From Flavobacteriales bacterium (GTDB taxonomy: Bacteria; Bacteroidota; Bacteroidia; NS11-12g; UBA955), in the NCBI GenBank assembly GCA_947463095.1, contig CANHRE010000006.1, forward strand, positions 1 to 62,665: a DNA stretch of 62,665 nucleotides, written 5' to 3'. Within the stretch, counting starts at the first letter, position 1, and each line of letters opens with the position of its first letter. Shown piece after piece: positions 1-7,337 of the stretch. Made by a program: the position numbers and the translations under genes. The notes beneath the pieces are model-generated. The model saw only the letters and a list, made by a program, of their open reading frames with translations, did not search any database and was not told the origin of the DNA.

Positions 1-364
1 ACCAACCACATCCAAACAACGCCGCAAAAAGACCGGCCTCAAATGATGGGAGGCGTTAAACGCCGCAATAAGCCGCTAAATGCCAAGGAAGTTGCTCCCC
101 CACCCCCACGGTGTCTTGCTGCGCAATCCAGTGGGGGCAAGCAGTTGCTTTGCAACTTGGTGGGGGCAGGCGGGAACCAGCACCTACCACTTACCACTTA
201 TCCCTTACCACTACTATCCAAGCAGCCTTGATTTTTTGCTTACTTTTTCATCAAGGAAAAAGTAAGAGAAAAGAATAGGGTAAGGTTCATTCAGTGGTAA
301 GCAGAATCCCTAAGCGCTCTAAAATAAAATTTAGCCAAATTTGCTATCACTTAATTATTCACGG
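1..364. other. Non-coding stretch, no gene recognised
   Basis: Short open frames exist here, but none has a recognisable domain or a convincing start. The stretch includes C- and G-rich runs near 99-160 and a low-complexity 'taccac/ttacc' segment around 183-215. It leads directly into the dispersed repeat at 365-431. I see no RNA gene. Confidence 0.5.
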
Positions 365-431
365 TTCCCCGCCGCTCGCTTCACTCCCCCGTAAGCGAAT
401 GCAATGAGCGACAGGGGGGGCAAGCTGATAC
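365..431 (+). repeat. 67-bp dispersed repeat, copy 1
   Basis: This 67-bp segment recurs on the opposite strand at 17571-17637, differing only in the three bases after the shared opening 'ttccccgccgctcgct'. The shared part ends in acagggggggcaagctgatac-type sequence. The G run preceded by GACA also relates it to the palindromic repeat at 5698-5761. The copy ends about 30 bp before the kdsC-like start codon. It has no coding potential and looks like a REP- or MITE-like genomic repeat. Confidence 0.8.
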
Positions 432-461
432 GGCTCCACTGGAAATACCTTTATTTGCGGT

Positions 462-983
462 ATGTCCGAACTTCTTGACCGCCTGGCCCAAATCCGTGCC
501 TTCATCTTCGACATTGACGGGGTGCTGACCAGCGGGCGCGTGCTGGTTACCGAGGAAGGTCACATGCTGCGCAGCGTGAACATTAAGGACGGTTTTGCGC
601 TGCAACATGCCGTAAAGGCGGGGTATCCGCTGGCCATCATTTCCGGTGGCAAGAGCGAGGGCATGCGCAAGCGCTTTGAGGGCCTTGGTTTAACGGATAT
701 TTTTCTGGGGCAGTCGCATAAATCGGCAGCTTTTACGCAATTGCTGGAGCAATGGAACCTGCCGGCTGAACAGGTATTGTATATGGGCGATGATATGCCC
801 GATCTTCCGGTGCTGCGCCTGGCCGGGGTGGCCGCCTGTCCGGCGGATGCCGCCAACGACATCCGCAGTGTGTGCCATTACATATCACCCCTGAACGGCG
901 GCGAGGGCTGCGCCCGCGAAATCCTGGAGCGCGTGATGAAGCTGCAGAATCGCTGGTGGGATGATCAGGTGCATCATTGGTGA
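462..983 (+). CDS. kdsC: KdsC-like HAD phosphatase (3-deoxy-D-manno-octulosonate 8-phosphate phosphatase family)
   Basis: A 173-residue HAD-superfamily protein of the tetrameric KdsC/YrbI type. Motif I is DIDGVLT, with Asp17 as expected nucleophile and Asp19 as acid/base. Motif II is the ISGG segment near residue 60, and motif IV is GDDMPD near residue 110. The length is typical of KdsC, which has no cap domain and is active as a tetramer. The family hydrolyses KDO-8-phosphate to KDO and phosphate in the cytoplasm, for lipopolysaccharide or related surface sugars. The substrate is inferred from family only, since close relatives act on other sugar phosphates, and no kdsA, kdsB or kdsD lies in the window. 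It is the first gene of a plus-strand run, and a dispersed repeat sits just upstream of its ATG. Confidence 0.88.
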   Translation: MSELLDRLAQIRAFIFDIDGVLTSGRVLVTEEGHMLRSVNIKDGFALQHAVKAGYPLAIISGGKSEGMRKRFEGLGLTDIFLGQSHKSAAFTQLLEQWNLPAEQVLYMGDDMPDLPVLRLAGVAACPADAANDIRSVCHYISPLNGGEGCAREILERVMKLQNRWWDDQVHHW

Positions 984-1022
984 GGGCGTTTCCCCGCCTT
1001 TGCCTATTTTTGACCTGACCTT

Positions 1023-1796
1023 ATGGCACTGAATGTTATCGAAGAAGGGGGCTTCCAGTATGTTGAAGCAGGAAGCGGGGAACCCATCGTACTGCTCCAC
1101 GGACTCTTTGGCGCACTGAGCAACTGGAACCATGTGCTGGATCATTTTAAAGACCGCTACCGCATCCTGATTCCGCTGATGCCCATCTACACCATGCCCA
1201 TCATCAATCTGGGGGTGCGCGGCCTGGCCGACTTCATCCATGATTTCCTGGTGTACAAGAAGCTGGACCGGGTAACCCTGCTGGGCAACTCGCTCGGCGG
1301 CCATGTGGCATTGGTGTATGTTACCCGCCACCCGGAGCGCGTGAAGGCCATGGTCCTCACCGGAAGTTCCGGTTTGTACGAAAAAGCCTTCGGCGATACC
1401 TACCCCAAGCGCGGCGACCGCGACTACATCCGCGAAAAGGTTTCCATGACGTTCTACGACCCCGCCGTGGCTACCGATGAGCTGGTGGATGAAGTGCTCA
1501 ACACCACCAACGACCGCGCCAAGGTGCTGCGCATCCTCACCATGGCCAAGAGCGCCATCCGCCACAATATGCGCAAGGACATCCCGAATATTCAGTGTCC
1601 GGTATGCCTGATCTGGGGAAAACAGGACGGCGTTACGCCGCCCAACGTGGCCGAGGAGTTCCACCAGTTGCTGCCCGACAGCGAACTGCACTGGATAGAC
1701 CAATGCGCCCATGCCGCGATGATGGAACACCCACAGGAGTTCAACCAGATATTGGACGCTTATTTGCAGCGGCTCAAACAGCGCAACATCCTCTGA
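1023..1796 (+). CDS. Alpha/beta-fold hydrolase
   Basis: A 257-residue alpha/beta hydrolase. The oxyanion-hole region is HGLFG (residues 26-30) and the nucleophile elbow is GNSLGG with Ser90. Asp202 (in WGKQDG) and His230 (in CAHAAMMEHP) complete the expected triad. There is no signal peptide, so it should act in the cytoplasm. The substrate cannot be read from the sequence. Families with this layout include small esterases and C-C bond hydrolases. It starts 39 bp after kdsC. Its stop overlaps the next start as TGATG, so it is almost certainly cotranscribed and possibly translationally coupled with the CBS-domain gene. Confidence 0.88.
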   Translation: MALNVIEEGGFQYVEAGSGEPIVLLHGLFGALSNWNHVLDHFKDRYRILIPLMPIYTMPIINLGVRGLADFIHDFLVYKKLDRVTLLGNSLGGHVALVYVTRHPERVKAMVLTGSSGLYEKAFGDTYPKRGDRDYIREKVSMTFYDPAVATDELVDEVLNTTNDRAKVLRILTMAKSAIRHNMRKDIPNIQCPVCLIWGKQDGVTPPNVAEEFHQLLPDSELHWIDQCAHAAMMEHPQEFNQILDAYLQRLKQRNIL

Positions 1797-2452
1797 TGCA
1801 GGCCGCACAGCTCATTTCTACCCATCTGATTCCGCTGCGCAAAGGCGACAGCGTGGCCGCCGCGCTGGAGCTGATGCATGCACAGGGCGTGAGCGTTCTG
1901 GCCGTAACCGACGGGAAGAAGCTGCTGGGCTATGCCTATGCCGCCAGTCTGGATGGGTTGCCCGGCAAGAAAACGCTGGAGCAGCTGCTGGAGTTCCCCC
2001 TTTACCCCGTGGCACTCCGCATCAAGCAGCACCTGTATGAGCTGGTGCCCGTGTTCGGCGCCGCCCGTGTGGGGGTGCTGGCCGTTTGTGATGATGAAGG
2101 GAACTATGCCGGCATGATTGACCTGCGCGACCTGAATGAAGTGATCAGCAATACCCTTACCTATAAAGGCGTTGGCTCCATCCTGGAGCTGCTGTTGGAA
2201 CCGCGCGACTTTGCTCCCTCAGAGCTGATGCGCATGGTGGAAGAGCACAATGCCCGCGTAGTGGGTATGGTGGTGAATGAAACCGAAGACGGAACCTTGC
2301 AGGTATCGCTGAAACTGAATACCACCGTGCTGCGGAACATCCTGGCCACCTTCGAGCGCTACGGCTACCGGGTGGTGCATACCTACCTGCGGGAAGACCA
2401 GGCGGACGGCGACGATGCCTACCGCTCCCTGCTTAAATTCCTCGACGTCTGA
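1796..2452 (+). CDS. CBS-domain protein with ACT-like C-terminus
   Basis: I start this 218-residue protein at the ATG overlapping the previous stop (TGATG). The frame stays open further upstream, but that part lies inside the hydrolase gene. Residues 1-120 look like a CBS pair: an STHLIPLRKGDSVAAALELM opening, then a second half ending near DLRDLNEVI. The C-terminal part (about 140-218) resembles an ACT-like regulatory fold. CBS pairs bind adenosyl nucleotides and regulate partner proteins. No enzymatic domain is present, so this looks like a stand-alone sensor or regulator. Its position between a hydrolase and the BamA-like/NAD-kinase pair recalls a gene order common in Bacteroidota, where a CBS protein precedes NAD kinase. 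The target is unknown. Confidence 0.8.
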   Translation: MQAAQLISTHLIPLRKGDSVAAALELMHAQGVSVLAVTDGKKLLGYAYAASLDGLPGKKTLEQLLEFPLYPVALRIKQHLYELVPVFGAARVGVLAVCDDEGNYAGMIDLRDLNEVISNTLTYKGVGSILELLLEPRDFAPSELMRMVEEHNARVVGMVVNETEDGTLQVSLKLNTTVLRNILATFERYGYRVVHTYLREDQADGDDAYRSLLKFLDV

Positions 2453-2478
2453 AGCGGAAGCCACATATCCAAAGCATC

Positions 2479-3837
2479 ATGGCCGCCGGCGCCCTGATGC
2501 TGCTTTCCGTTTCCCTCACAGCCCAGGATTCCCTCTATTACCAATATCTGAGCATCAGCGGCAACCGCATCACCAAAGCATCGGTCATCCGAAGGGAAGT
2601 AACGCTGCTGCCCGGGGTTCACTACGACAGCAGCCGCTTTGTCCGCGAACTGGCAGACATGCGCAACCGGCTCATCAACTTGAGCATCTTCAACGAAGTG
2701 AACTTGGACGCCGCCCGCGATACGCTGTTTGTGCGCATCCGCGACCGCAACCCGGTGTTCGGCTATCCGCGCTTTGCCCTGGCCGACCGCAACTTCAACC
2801 AGTGGTGGGAAACGCGCGACTTTTCGCGCAGCGTCTATGGCCTGTGGATGATATGGCGCAATGTGGGCGGCTGGAACCACCGTATGGTGCTGCAGTTGCT
2901 GCACGGATACACCGAAATGATAGACCTGAACTACCGAACGCCCTTTCTGCGCACCTATCGCGCTTGGTCTTTCGGGGGAAGGATGCAGGTTACTGCCAAC
3001 CACGAAGTATGGTACCGCACCGAGCAAAACAGGTTGCAGTTCCTGAAGCCTGAAGCGGGCTGGGGGCAGACCCAATGGTACGCATCAGCGTTGGCAGCCT
3101 ATCGCCCCAAGTTATATACCTGGGTGGAGCTCGAGCCCGGATGGCAACATTTCCGGGTGGCCGACACGGTGGTTCATCCTGCGGCCAATGCGCGTTACCT
3201 CAAGGACGGCGCCTCGGTGCAGGACGCCGGCTGGCTTACGCTGCGCCTGATCAGGGATCGTCGTGTGCGCCGCGATTATCCGGTGGACGGGAGCCTGCTG
3301 CGCGCGGAAATCAGGCCCATGCGCATCATGAGCCCGCAGGGCGGGCAGAACCACCTGTGGCTGTCGGCGCGCTATGCACGCTATATACCCCTGTCGCGGG
3401 CGGTGCTCGTGCTGGGGGCCTTCGGTCGATATGCCACCGGTACCCTGCCTTATACCTACGCCCGTGCCATGGGCTACGGTGCCGATTATGTGCGCGGCTA
3501 CGAGCCTTATGTGGCCGATGGAAACGGCTATGTGCTGTTCAAGACCGCGCTGCGCTATCCGTTGTGGTTCGACCACCACCTGCATCCCGAAAAGCTGCTT
3601 CCGAACCGCCTGCTCCGCGACATCCCTGCAAGTGTATGGCTGAATGTGTTTGCCGATGCGGGCCGGGTGCTCCAACCCATCATACTGCCCGGCAATGAGC
3701 TGGCGCAACGCTGGATGACAGGCATGGGCCTCGGGCTGGATGTACTTGCCTTTTATGACCGTATGGTTAGATTTGAAATCAGTTTGGGGCTGAACAACAA
3801 GCCGGCAGGCAACATCAGCTTCATCAACGCCTTCTAA
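2479..3837 (+). CDS. BamA/TamA-like outer-membrane protein with one POTRA-like domain
   Basis: About 452 residues. After an export signal ending near LTAQD come a single POTRA-like module (about residues 20-95; SISGNRITKASVIRRE is the typical opening) and a C-terminal region with alternating aromatic strands that should form a 16-strand Omp85-type barrel. It ends in Phe, as such barrels usually do. Relatives insert or export proteins at the outer membrane. With only one POTRA it is an accessory paralogue, not the main BamA. From the ATG at 2479 the signal peptide lacks its usual basic residues. In-frame codons just upstream encode LKRKPHIQSI, so translation may begin at a non-ATG codon (CTG 2449 or ATT 2437). 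It is followed 9 bp later by nadK. Confidence 0.78.
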   Translation: MAAGALMLLSVSLTAQDSLYYQYLSISGNRITKASVIRREVTLLPGVHYDSSRFVRELADMRNRLINLSIFNEVNLDAARDTLFVRIRDRNPVFGYPRFALADRNFNQWWETRDFSRSVYGLWMIWRNVGGWNHRMVLQLLHGYTEMIDLNYRTPFLRTYRAWSFGGRMQVTANHEVWYRTEQNRLQFLKPEAGWGQTQWYASALAAYRPKLYTWVELEPGWQHFRVADTVVHPAANARYLKDGASVQDAGWLTLRLIRDRRVRRDYPVDGSLLRAEIRPMRIMSPQGGQNHLWLSARYARYIPLSRAVLVLGAFGRYATGTLPYTYARAMGYGADYVRGYEPYVADGNGYVLFKTALRYPLWFDHHLHPEKLLPNRLLRDIPASVWLNVFADAGRVLQPIILPGNELAQRWMTGMGLGLDVLAFYDRMVRFEISLGLNNKPAGNISFINAF

Positions 3838-3846
3838 AACACCATC

Positions 3847-4725
3847 ATGAAACTGGCCCTGTACGCTAAATCACTGAATGAGCCCCATCATCTGGAGGCT
3901 TTTGTACAGGTGGCCTCTGCCGCGCGCGACCTGGGCCTGACCCTGTGTGCCCCGGCGGCGATGGAATCGAGCCTGGCCGCCCTGAACCGCTACGACCTGA
4001 AATTCGAGCTGTTCAGCCATGCCAGCCGCGACCACAAGCCCTTCGATATGCTGCTGGGCATTGGCGGTGATGGCACCATCCTGGATGCGGTGAATCTGGT
4101 GCGCGACTCTGAAATACCTGTGCTGGGCATCAATACAGGCCGGCTGGGATTTCTGGCGGCGCTGGGGCCGGATTCCATAAGCACAGGACTCAAAGAACTG
4201 TTGCAAGGACGTTATACGCTGGATGAGCGCGTGCTGCTGGAATGTGAATCGTCGGTGCCGCTGTTTGAATACAACGTGGCCCTGAACGACTTTGTGCTGC
4301 ACAAGCGCGAGAGCAGCAGCATGATTGTTATCCACGCCTACCTGAACGGGGAGTTTATAAATACCTACTGGGCCGACGGACTCATCGTGAGCACGCCCAC
4401 GGGATCTACAGGCTACAGCCTGGCCTGCGGCGGGCCGATTATCTTCCCGCGCAGCGGCGTTTTTGCCATTACGCCCATTGCACCGCATAACCTGAACGTG
4501 CGTCCGGTGGTGGTGCGCGATGAATATGTAATTTCCTTCGAGCTGGAAGGCCGGGCCAACAGCTATATGGCCAGCCTGGATTCCAGAAGCACCACCGTGC
4601 CGCCCTATGTGCAGATTGCCATCCGCAAAGCCGATTACCGCCTGAAGTTGGTACGCCCCGAAGGCCATAATTTCCTCGACACCCTGCGCAACAAACTCAA
4701 CTGGGGCCTGGACCGCAGGAATTAA
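3847..4725 (+). CDS. nadK: NAD kinase
   Basis: A 292-residue NAD kinase, which makes NADP from NAD and ATP (or polyphosphate) in the cytoplasm. The diagnostic GGDGTILDAV motif lies near residue 73 with its catalytic aspartate. NTGRLGFLA follows near residue 97, and the substrate-binding TGSTGYSLACGGPI near residue 185. Length and motif spacing are normal for the family. It closes the plus-strand run that begins at kdsC, 9 bp after the BamA-like gene. In many Bacteroidota further envelope genes (undecaprenyl synthase, BamA, OmpH-like) follow nadK. Here a toxin-antitoxin pair and repeats follow instead, so the ancestral cluster may be broken. Confidence 0.95.
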   Translation: MKLALYAKSLNEPHHLEAFVQVASAARDLGLTLCAPAAMESSLAALNRYDLKFELFSHASRDHKPFDMLLGIGGDGTILDAVNLVRDSEIPVLGINTGRLGFLAALGPDSISTGLKELLQGRYTLDERVLLECESSVPLFEYNVALNDFVLHKRESSSMIVIHAYLNGEFINTYWADGLIVSTPTGSTGYSLACGGPIIFPRSGVFAITPIAPHNLNVRPVVVRDEYVISFELEGRANSYMASLDSRSTTVPPYVQIAIRKADYRLKLVRPEGHNFLDTLRNKLNWGLDRRN

Positions 4726-4857
4726 AGAGGAGGGGATTCATAGCCCTTTGGGTTTGTTCACCTTGAGGAAAGGAATTTTTTGGGGGTATATCCGAATTCA
4801 GAAATTCACCACACAAAAAGTTGCACTATAGGGCAATTTTACTTAGCTTCGTACCGC

Positions 4858-5210
4858 GTGAGTGGGGTAAAATTCAGGACGATTGTTTTGTACGGAGATT
4901 ACTTCGCTGACTTTTTTAAGAAGCAGAGACAGAAGGTCAAAGACAAAATTATCTGGACCTTACGAATTATTGAAACCCAAGAGCGAATTCCAATTGAATA
5001 CCTGAAGCATCTGGAAGGAACTGACGGTTTGTATGAGATCAGGGTAAAACAAGGAAATGACATATTTTGGATATTCTGTTTTTTTGATGAAGGTAAAAGT
5101 TGGTGATACTGGCAAACGCCTTTCAAAAAAAGTCACAGAAAACTCCTAAATCGGAATTGGAAAGAGCATTAAGCATCAAGAAAACGTATGAACAGGAACA
5201 ACAACACTAA
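4858..5210 (+). pseudogene. HigB/RelE-type toxin, frameshifted
   Basis: The first frame gives a Gp49/HigB-like toxin (VKFRTIVLYGDYF..., then EGTDGLYEIRVKQGNDIFWIFCFFDEGK) that stops early at 5104-5106. The expected C-terminus (KLVILANAFQKKSQKTPKS..., to QEQQH) continues in another frame and ends at 5208-5210. One extra A in the AAAA run near 5095-5098 would restore a single frame of about 117 residues, normal for the family. I therefore call one toxin gene broken by a -1 indel. GTG 4858 is the likeliest start, because no ATG lies nearby. The restored end overlaps the antitoxin start by 23 bp, the usual toxin-first HigBA layout. HigB toxins cleave translated mRNA on the ribosome. As read, this one should be inactive unless frameshifting or a sequencing error is involved. 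Confidence 0.72.
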
Positions 5211-5490
5211 AACGCTGGACCGCTTTATTGACGAGCAATACGGCGCGTTGGGAACGGCGAAAAGGGACAAGCTGGAACAAGGCTTCGAGGCATTTAAAAT
5301 TGGCTATCTCATTCAGCAGGCCAGATTGGAAAAGGGCCTTACGCAGGAAGAGCTTGCGGAGAAATGTGGCACCAACAAAAGTTATATCTCCAAACTGGAG
5401 AATAATGTAAAGGAGGTACGTCTTTCAACCCTCCAAAAAATAGTAGAACTGGGCCTTGGAGGGCATCTGGAATTGACTATAAAGCTGTAA
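5188..5490 (+). CDS. HigA-type antitoxin, XRE-family helix-turn-helix protein
   Basis: A 100-residue protein with a lambda-repressor-like helix-turn-helix: QARLEKGLTQEELAEKCGTN followed by KSYISKLENN, at residues about 46-75. An N-terminal segment (FIDEQYGALGTAKRDKLEQ) is typical of antitoxins that partner HigB/Gp49 toxins. It should bind and neutralise the toxin and repress the operon promoter. It begins within the end of the restored toxin frame, so the two are translationally linked. The antitoxin itself looks intact although the toxin is frameshifted, an order of decay that would be tolerated. AT-rich codon use and the flanking repeats suggest an acquired module. Confidence 0.85.
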   Translation: MNRNNNTKTLDRFIDEQYGALGTAKRDKLEQGFEAFKIGYLIQQARLEKGLTQEELAEKCGTNKSYISKLENNVKEVRLSTLQKIVELGLGGHLELTIKL

Positions 5491-5697
5491 GCTGCTGTGG
5501 GGGCTTCCTTCGCTATTCCGCATTTCAGCAGGGCCATGAATGCACCAATAAGTATTCTTGCTTTGAGCTTGTTTGATTCTTAACCACATCTGTCCAAAAT
5601 AATTTTTAGCTAATTTCGGTATAGAGAACCGCCTTTGAAATACCGAATCATTCTAAATTCGCTGCAACGCTTAAGGAACTTGATATTCCGTCCGCCT

Positions 5698-5761
5698 GCT
5701 TGCCCCCCCTGTCATTCGCTGAGCTCATTTACGGGGCAAGCGGTAGCGAAGCGACAGGGGG
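5698..5761. repeat. Palindromic repeat with GACAGGGGG ends
   Basis: The left end reads gcttgccccccctgtc and the right end agcgaagcgacaggggg, forming an imperfect inverted repeat of about 60 bp. The left end equals the reverse complement of the end of the repeat at 365-431. The central part (gcttgcccc / cttcgctaccg, read on the minus strand) recurs at 17702-17749. It is therefore a member of a dispersed family. Confidence 0.65.
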
Positions 5762-5803
5762 AGCTTTGAATGCTTCTTTCATGTTTTTGCTATTAATATT
5801 CCG

Positions 5804-5824
5804 CCCCGCCTGGGCGGGCTTTTT
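5804..5824 (+). terminator. GC-rich hairpin with T-run
   Basis: CCCGC-CTGG-GCGGG forms a short strong stem followed by CTTTTT, the form of an intrinsic terminator. It lies 310 bp after higA, so it may end readthrough from that side, or it may simply be part of the repeat cluster. Confidence 0.5.
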
Positions 5825-5832
5825 AACATTCA

Positions 5833-5895
5833 GCTCCGAAGGAGCGACATGTTCATAGTAATTGATTAATAAACCGCGTTGAGCTCCGTAGGAGC
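5833..5895. repeat. Two GCTCCGNAGGAGC palindromes
   Basis: Near-identical units agctccgaaggagcgaca (from 5832) and agctccgtaggagcgaca (from 5882) lie 50 bp apart. Each contains the palindrome GCTCC-N3-GGAGC followed by GACA. They look like two units of a spaced palindromic repeat. Confidence 0.65.
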
Positions 5896-6106
5896 GACAC
5901 CACAATCTTGGGAGAGATATTCAACTCCATTCTGTACAAATAAAAAAAGAGGGAGGGGGTAAATATAAAAAACGTCAAAAACAGGCTGCTAAACCCTCGA
6001 TAATCAGCAAACTAACTGTTCCATAAAAAACGTTTTGGACAGGAGTGATAAAGCATCAAATTTCTTAGACCCCTGTAAATGGGCGTAGCGAATGACAAGT
6101 TGTTCG

Positions 6107-7300
6107 TCAATTGGCCTTAAACGCTTCCCGCCAGAATTCATACACCATCAACATCCAGCAAAGGCTTACGGGCAGCGCTTTCACGGCGTATGGCCAGATG
6201 ATTTCATGTCGCACAAAAGCCGGAAACAAATCCGTGGAGCTCAGGGAGCTGAACACCAGCACCAGCAGCAAGAGTATCTGGTAAGCGTAGGGCAGGGGTT
6301 CTGTTCGTCCAAAGGCCCAGATGCCAATGCCGCTGATGGCCAGGATGTAGGTGGCGCTTTCTGAAGCATTGCTGAAGATGACCACGCTCACCAGAACCAA
6401 GCCCAGCAAGGTATAACGCGTTTGAAGGCTCATGGGCCTGAGCAGGAAGCGCAGCATGGGAATACCCATCAGCAGGGCGGCGGGAGCCAGCATCCACAGG
6501 TCGCGGAAGTTGCTGAAGCCGAACATCCTGCGCATCAGCCCGGGCGCGCTGATGTCCTGACTCAGGTCGGTGTCGTGCAGGTTCAGGTTCTTGCTGTGCT
6601 TCAGCTTCAGCGATTCGTACCAGTCGTAATAGGTCTGCACCAGGAAGTCCGGTGTGGTAAACAACAGCGGCGCCAGCGCCCATACCAGCAGCCAGAATAG
6701 AAACCCAAGCAGGAAGCGTAATCTGTTTTTGGAGAAGAGCAGGAAGGCCAGCCCGACGATGCCGTACAGCTTCACCAGAAAGCCCAGGGCAATGAGCATG
6801 GTGGCCCGGAAATCGCGGCCTTCGTGCACCCATACCCACGACAGCATGAACCAGGCAGTCAACATGGGATTGAACTGCACATTGCTCAGGCTGGTGCTCA
6901 TTTCTACCAGGGAAAAGGCCAGTACAAGATTCTGCTGCGTTGTGCTGAGTGGCAGTCGGCGCACGGCATAAAGCAGGATGGCGGCGTTGGCCAGGCACCA
7001 CAGGAAGCAGCCCAGCAGCGGGTGCAGCATGGAGAATGGCGCAATCACTATGCTGAAGCTGGGTCCGTAATGGTTGGCGTCATCGTATTCCCACCAGAAA
7101 TCCCAGAAGATGTTCTGCTTGTTGGCCAGGTGCCTGATGATGCCCTCGAACAGCAGGTAGTTGTTCATGCCCCAGCGTCCGGCCGATATGCGGATGCAGG
7201 CCAGCACCAGCGCCACCGCCAGCCACAGCAGGCTCATGGTCGCAATGCGGCTGCGGCCTATGTGGATGTTTCCTTGTATGATGCGGTATAGTTGCTGCAC
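6107..7300 (-). CDS. GT87-like (DUF2029) membrane glycosyltransferase
   Basis: A polytopic protein of 397 residues with about ten hydrophobic segments. A conserved-looking extracytoplasmic loop after the first segment (WGMNNYLLF..., WEYDDANHYGPSFSI) carries acidic residues, as in GT-C enzymes. The overall pattern fits glycosyltransferase family 87 / DUF2029, which use polyprenyl-phosphate sugars on the outer face of the inner membrane. Donor and acceptor cannot be predicted. The start taken is GTG 7300; an ATG at 7237 begins at the first membrane segment and is an alternative. It lies 37 bp downstream of cysS on the same strand and is probably cotranscribed, although no functional link is apparent. 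Confidence 0.7.
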   Translation of the reverse strand: MQQLYRIIQGNIHIGRSRIATMSLLWLAVALVLACIRISAGRWGMNNYLLFEGIIRHLANKQNIFWDFWWEYDDANHYGPSFSIVIAPFSMLHPLLGCFLWCLANAAILLYAVRRLPLSTTQQNLVLAFSLVEMSTSLSNVQFNPMLTAWFMLSWVWVHEGRDFRATMLIALGFLVKLYGIVGLAFLLFSKNRLRFLLGFLFWLLVWALAPLLFTTPDFLVQTYYDWYESLKLKHSKNLNLHDTDLSQDISAPGLMRRMFGFSNFRDLWMLAPAALLMGIPMLRFLLRPMSLQTRYTLLGLVLVSVVIFSNASESATYILAISGIGIWAFGRTEPLPYAYQILLLLVLVFSSLSSTDLFPAFVRHEIIWPYAVKALPVSLCWMLMVYEFWREAFKAN

Positions 7301-7337
7301 GGTGGTTCAGGTACGGTGCGTAATGCCGGAAATAGGT

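Larger units (their letters stand above)
5491..6106. other. Repeat-rich intergenic region
   Basis: There is no gene here. The 616 bp hold the palindromic repeat at 5698-5761, a terminator-like hairpin at 5804-5824, two GCTCCGNAGGAGC palindromes at 5833-5845 and 5883-5895, and an A-rich stretch near 5937-5970. Together with the toxin-antitoxin pair, this marks 4.73-6.1 kb as an accessory patch. Confidence 0.6.

Noticed and set aside
43-265. Two short overlapping open frames at the left edge
   Set aside because: Low-complexity C/T-rich DNA, no domain, and no clear start signal.
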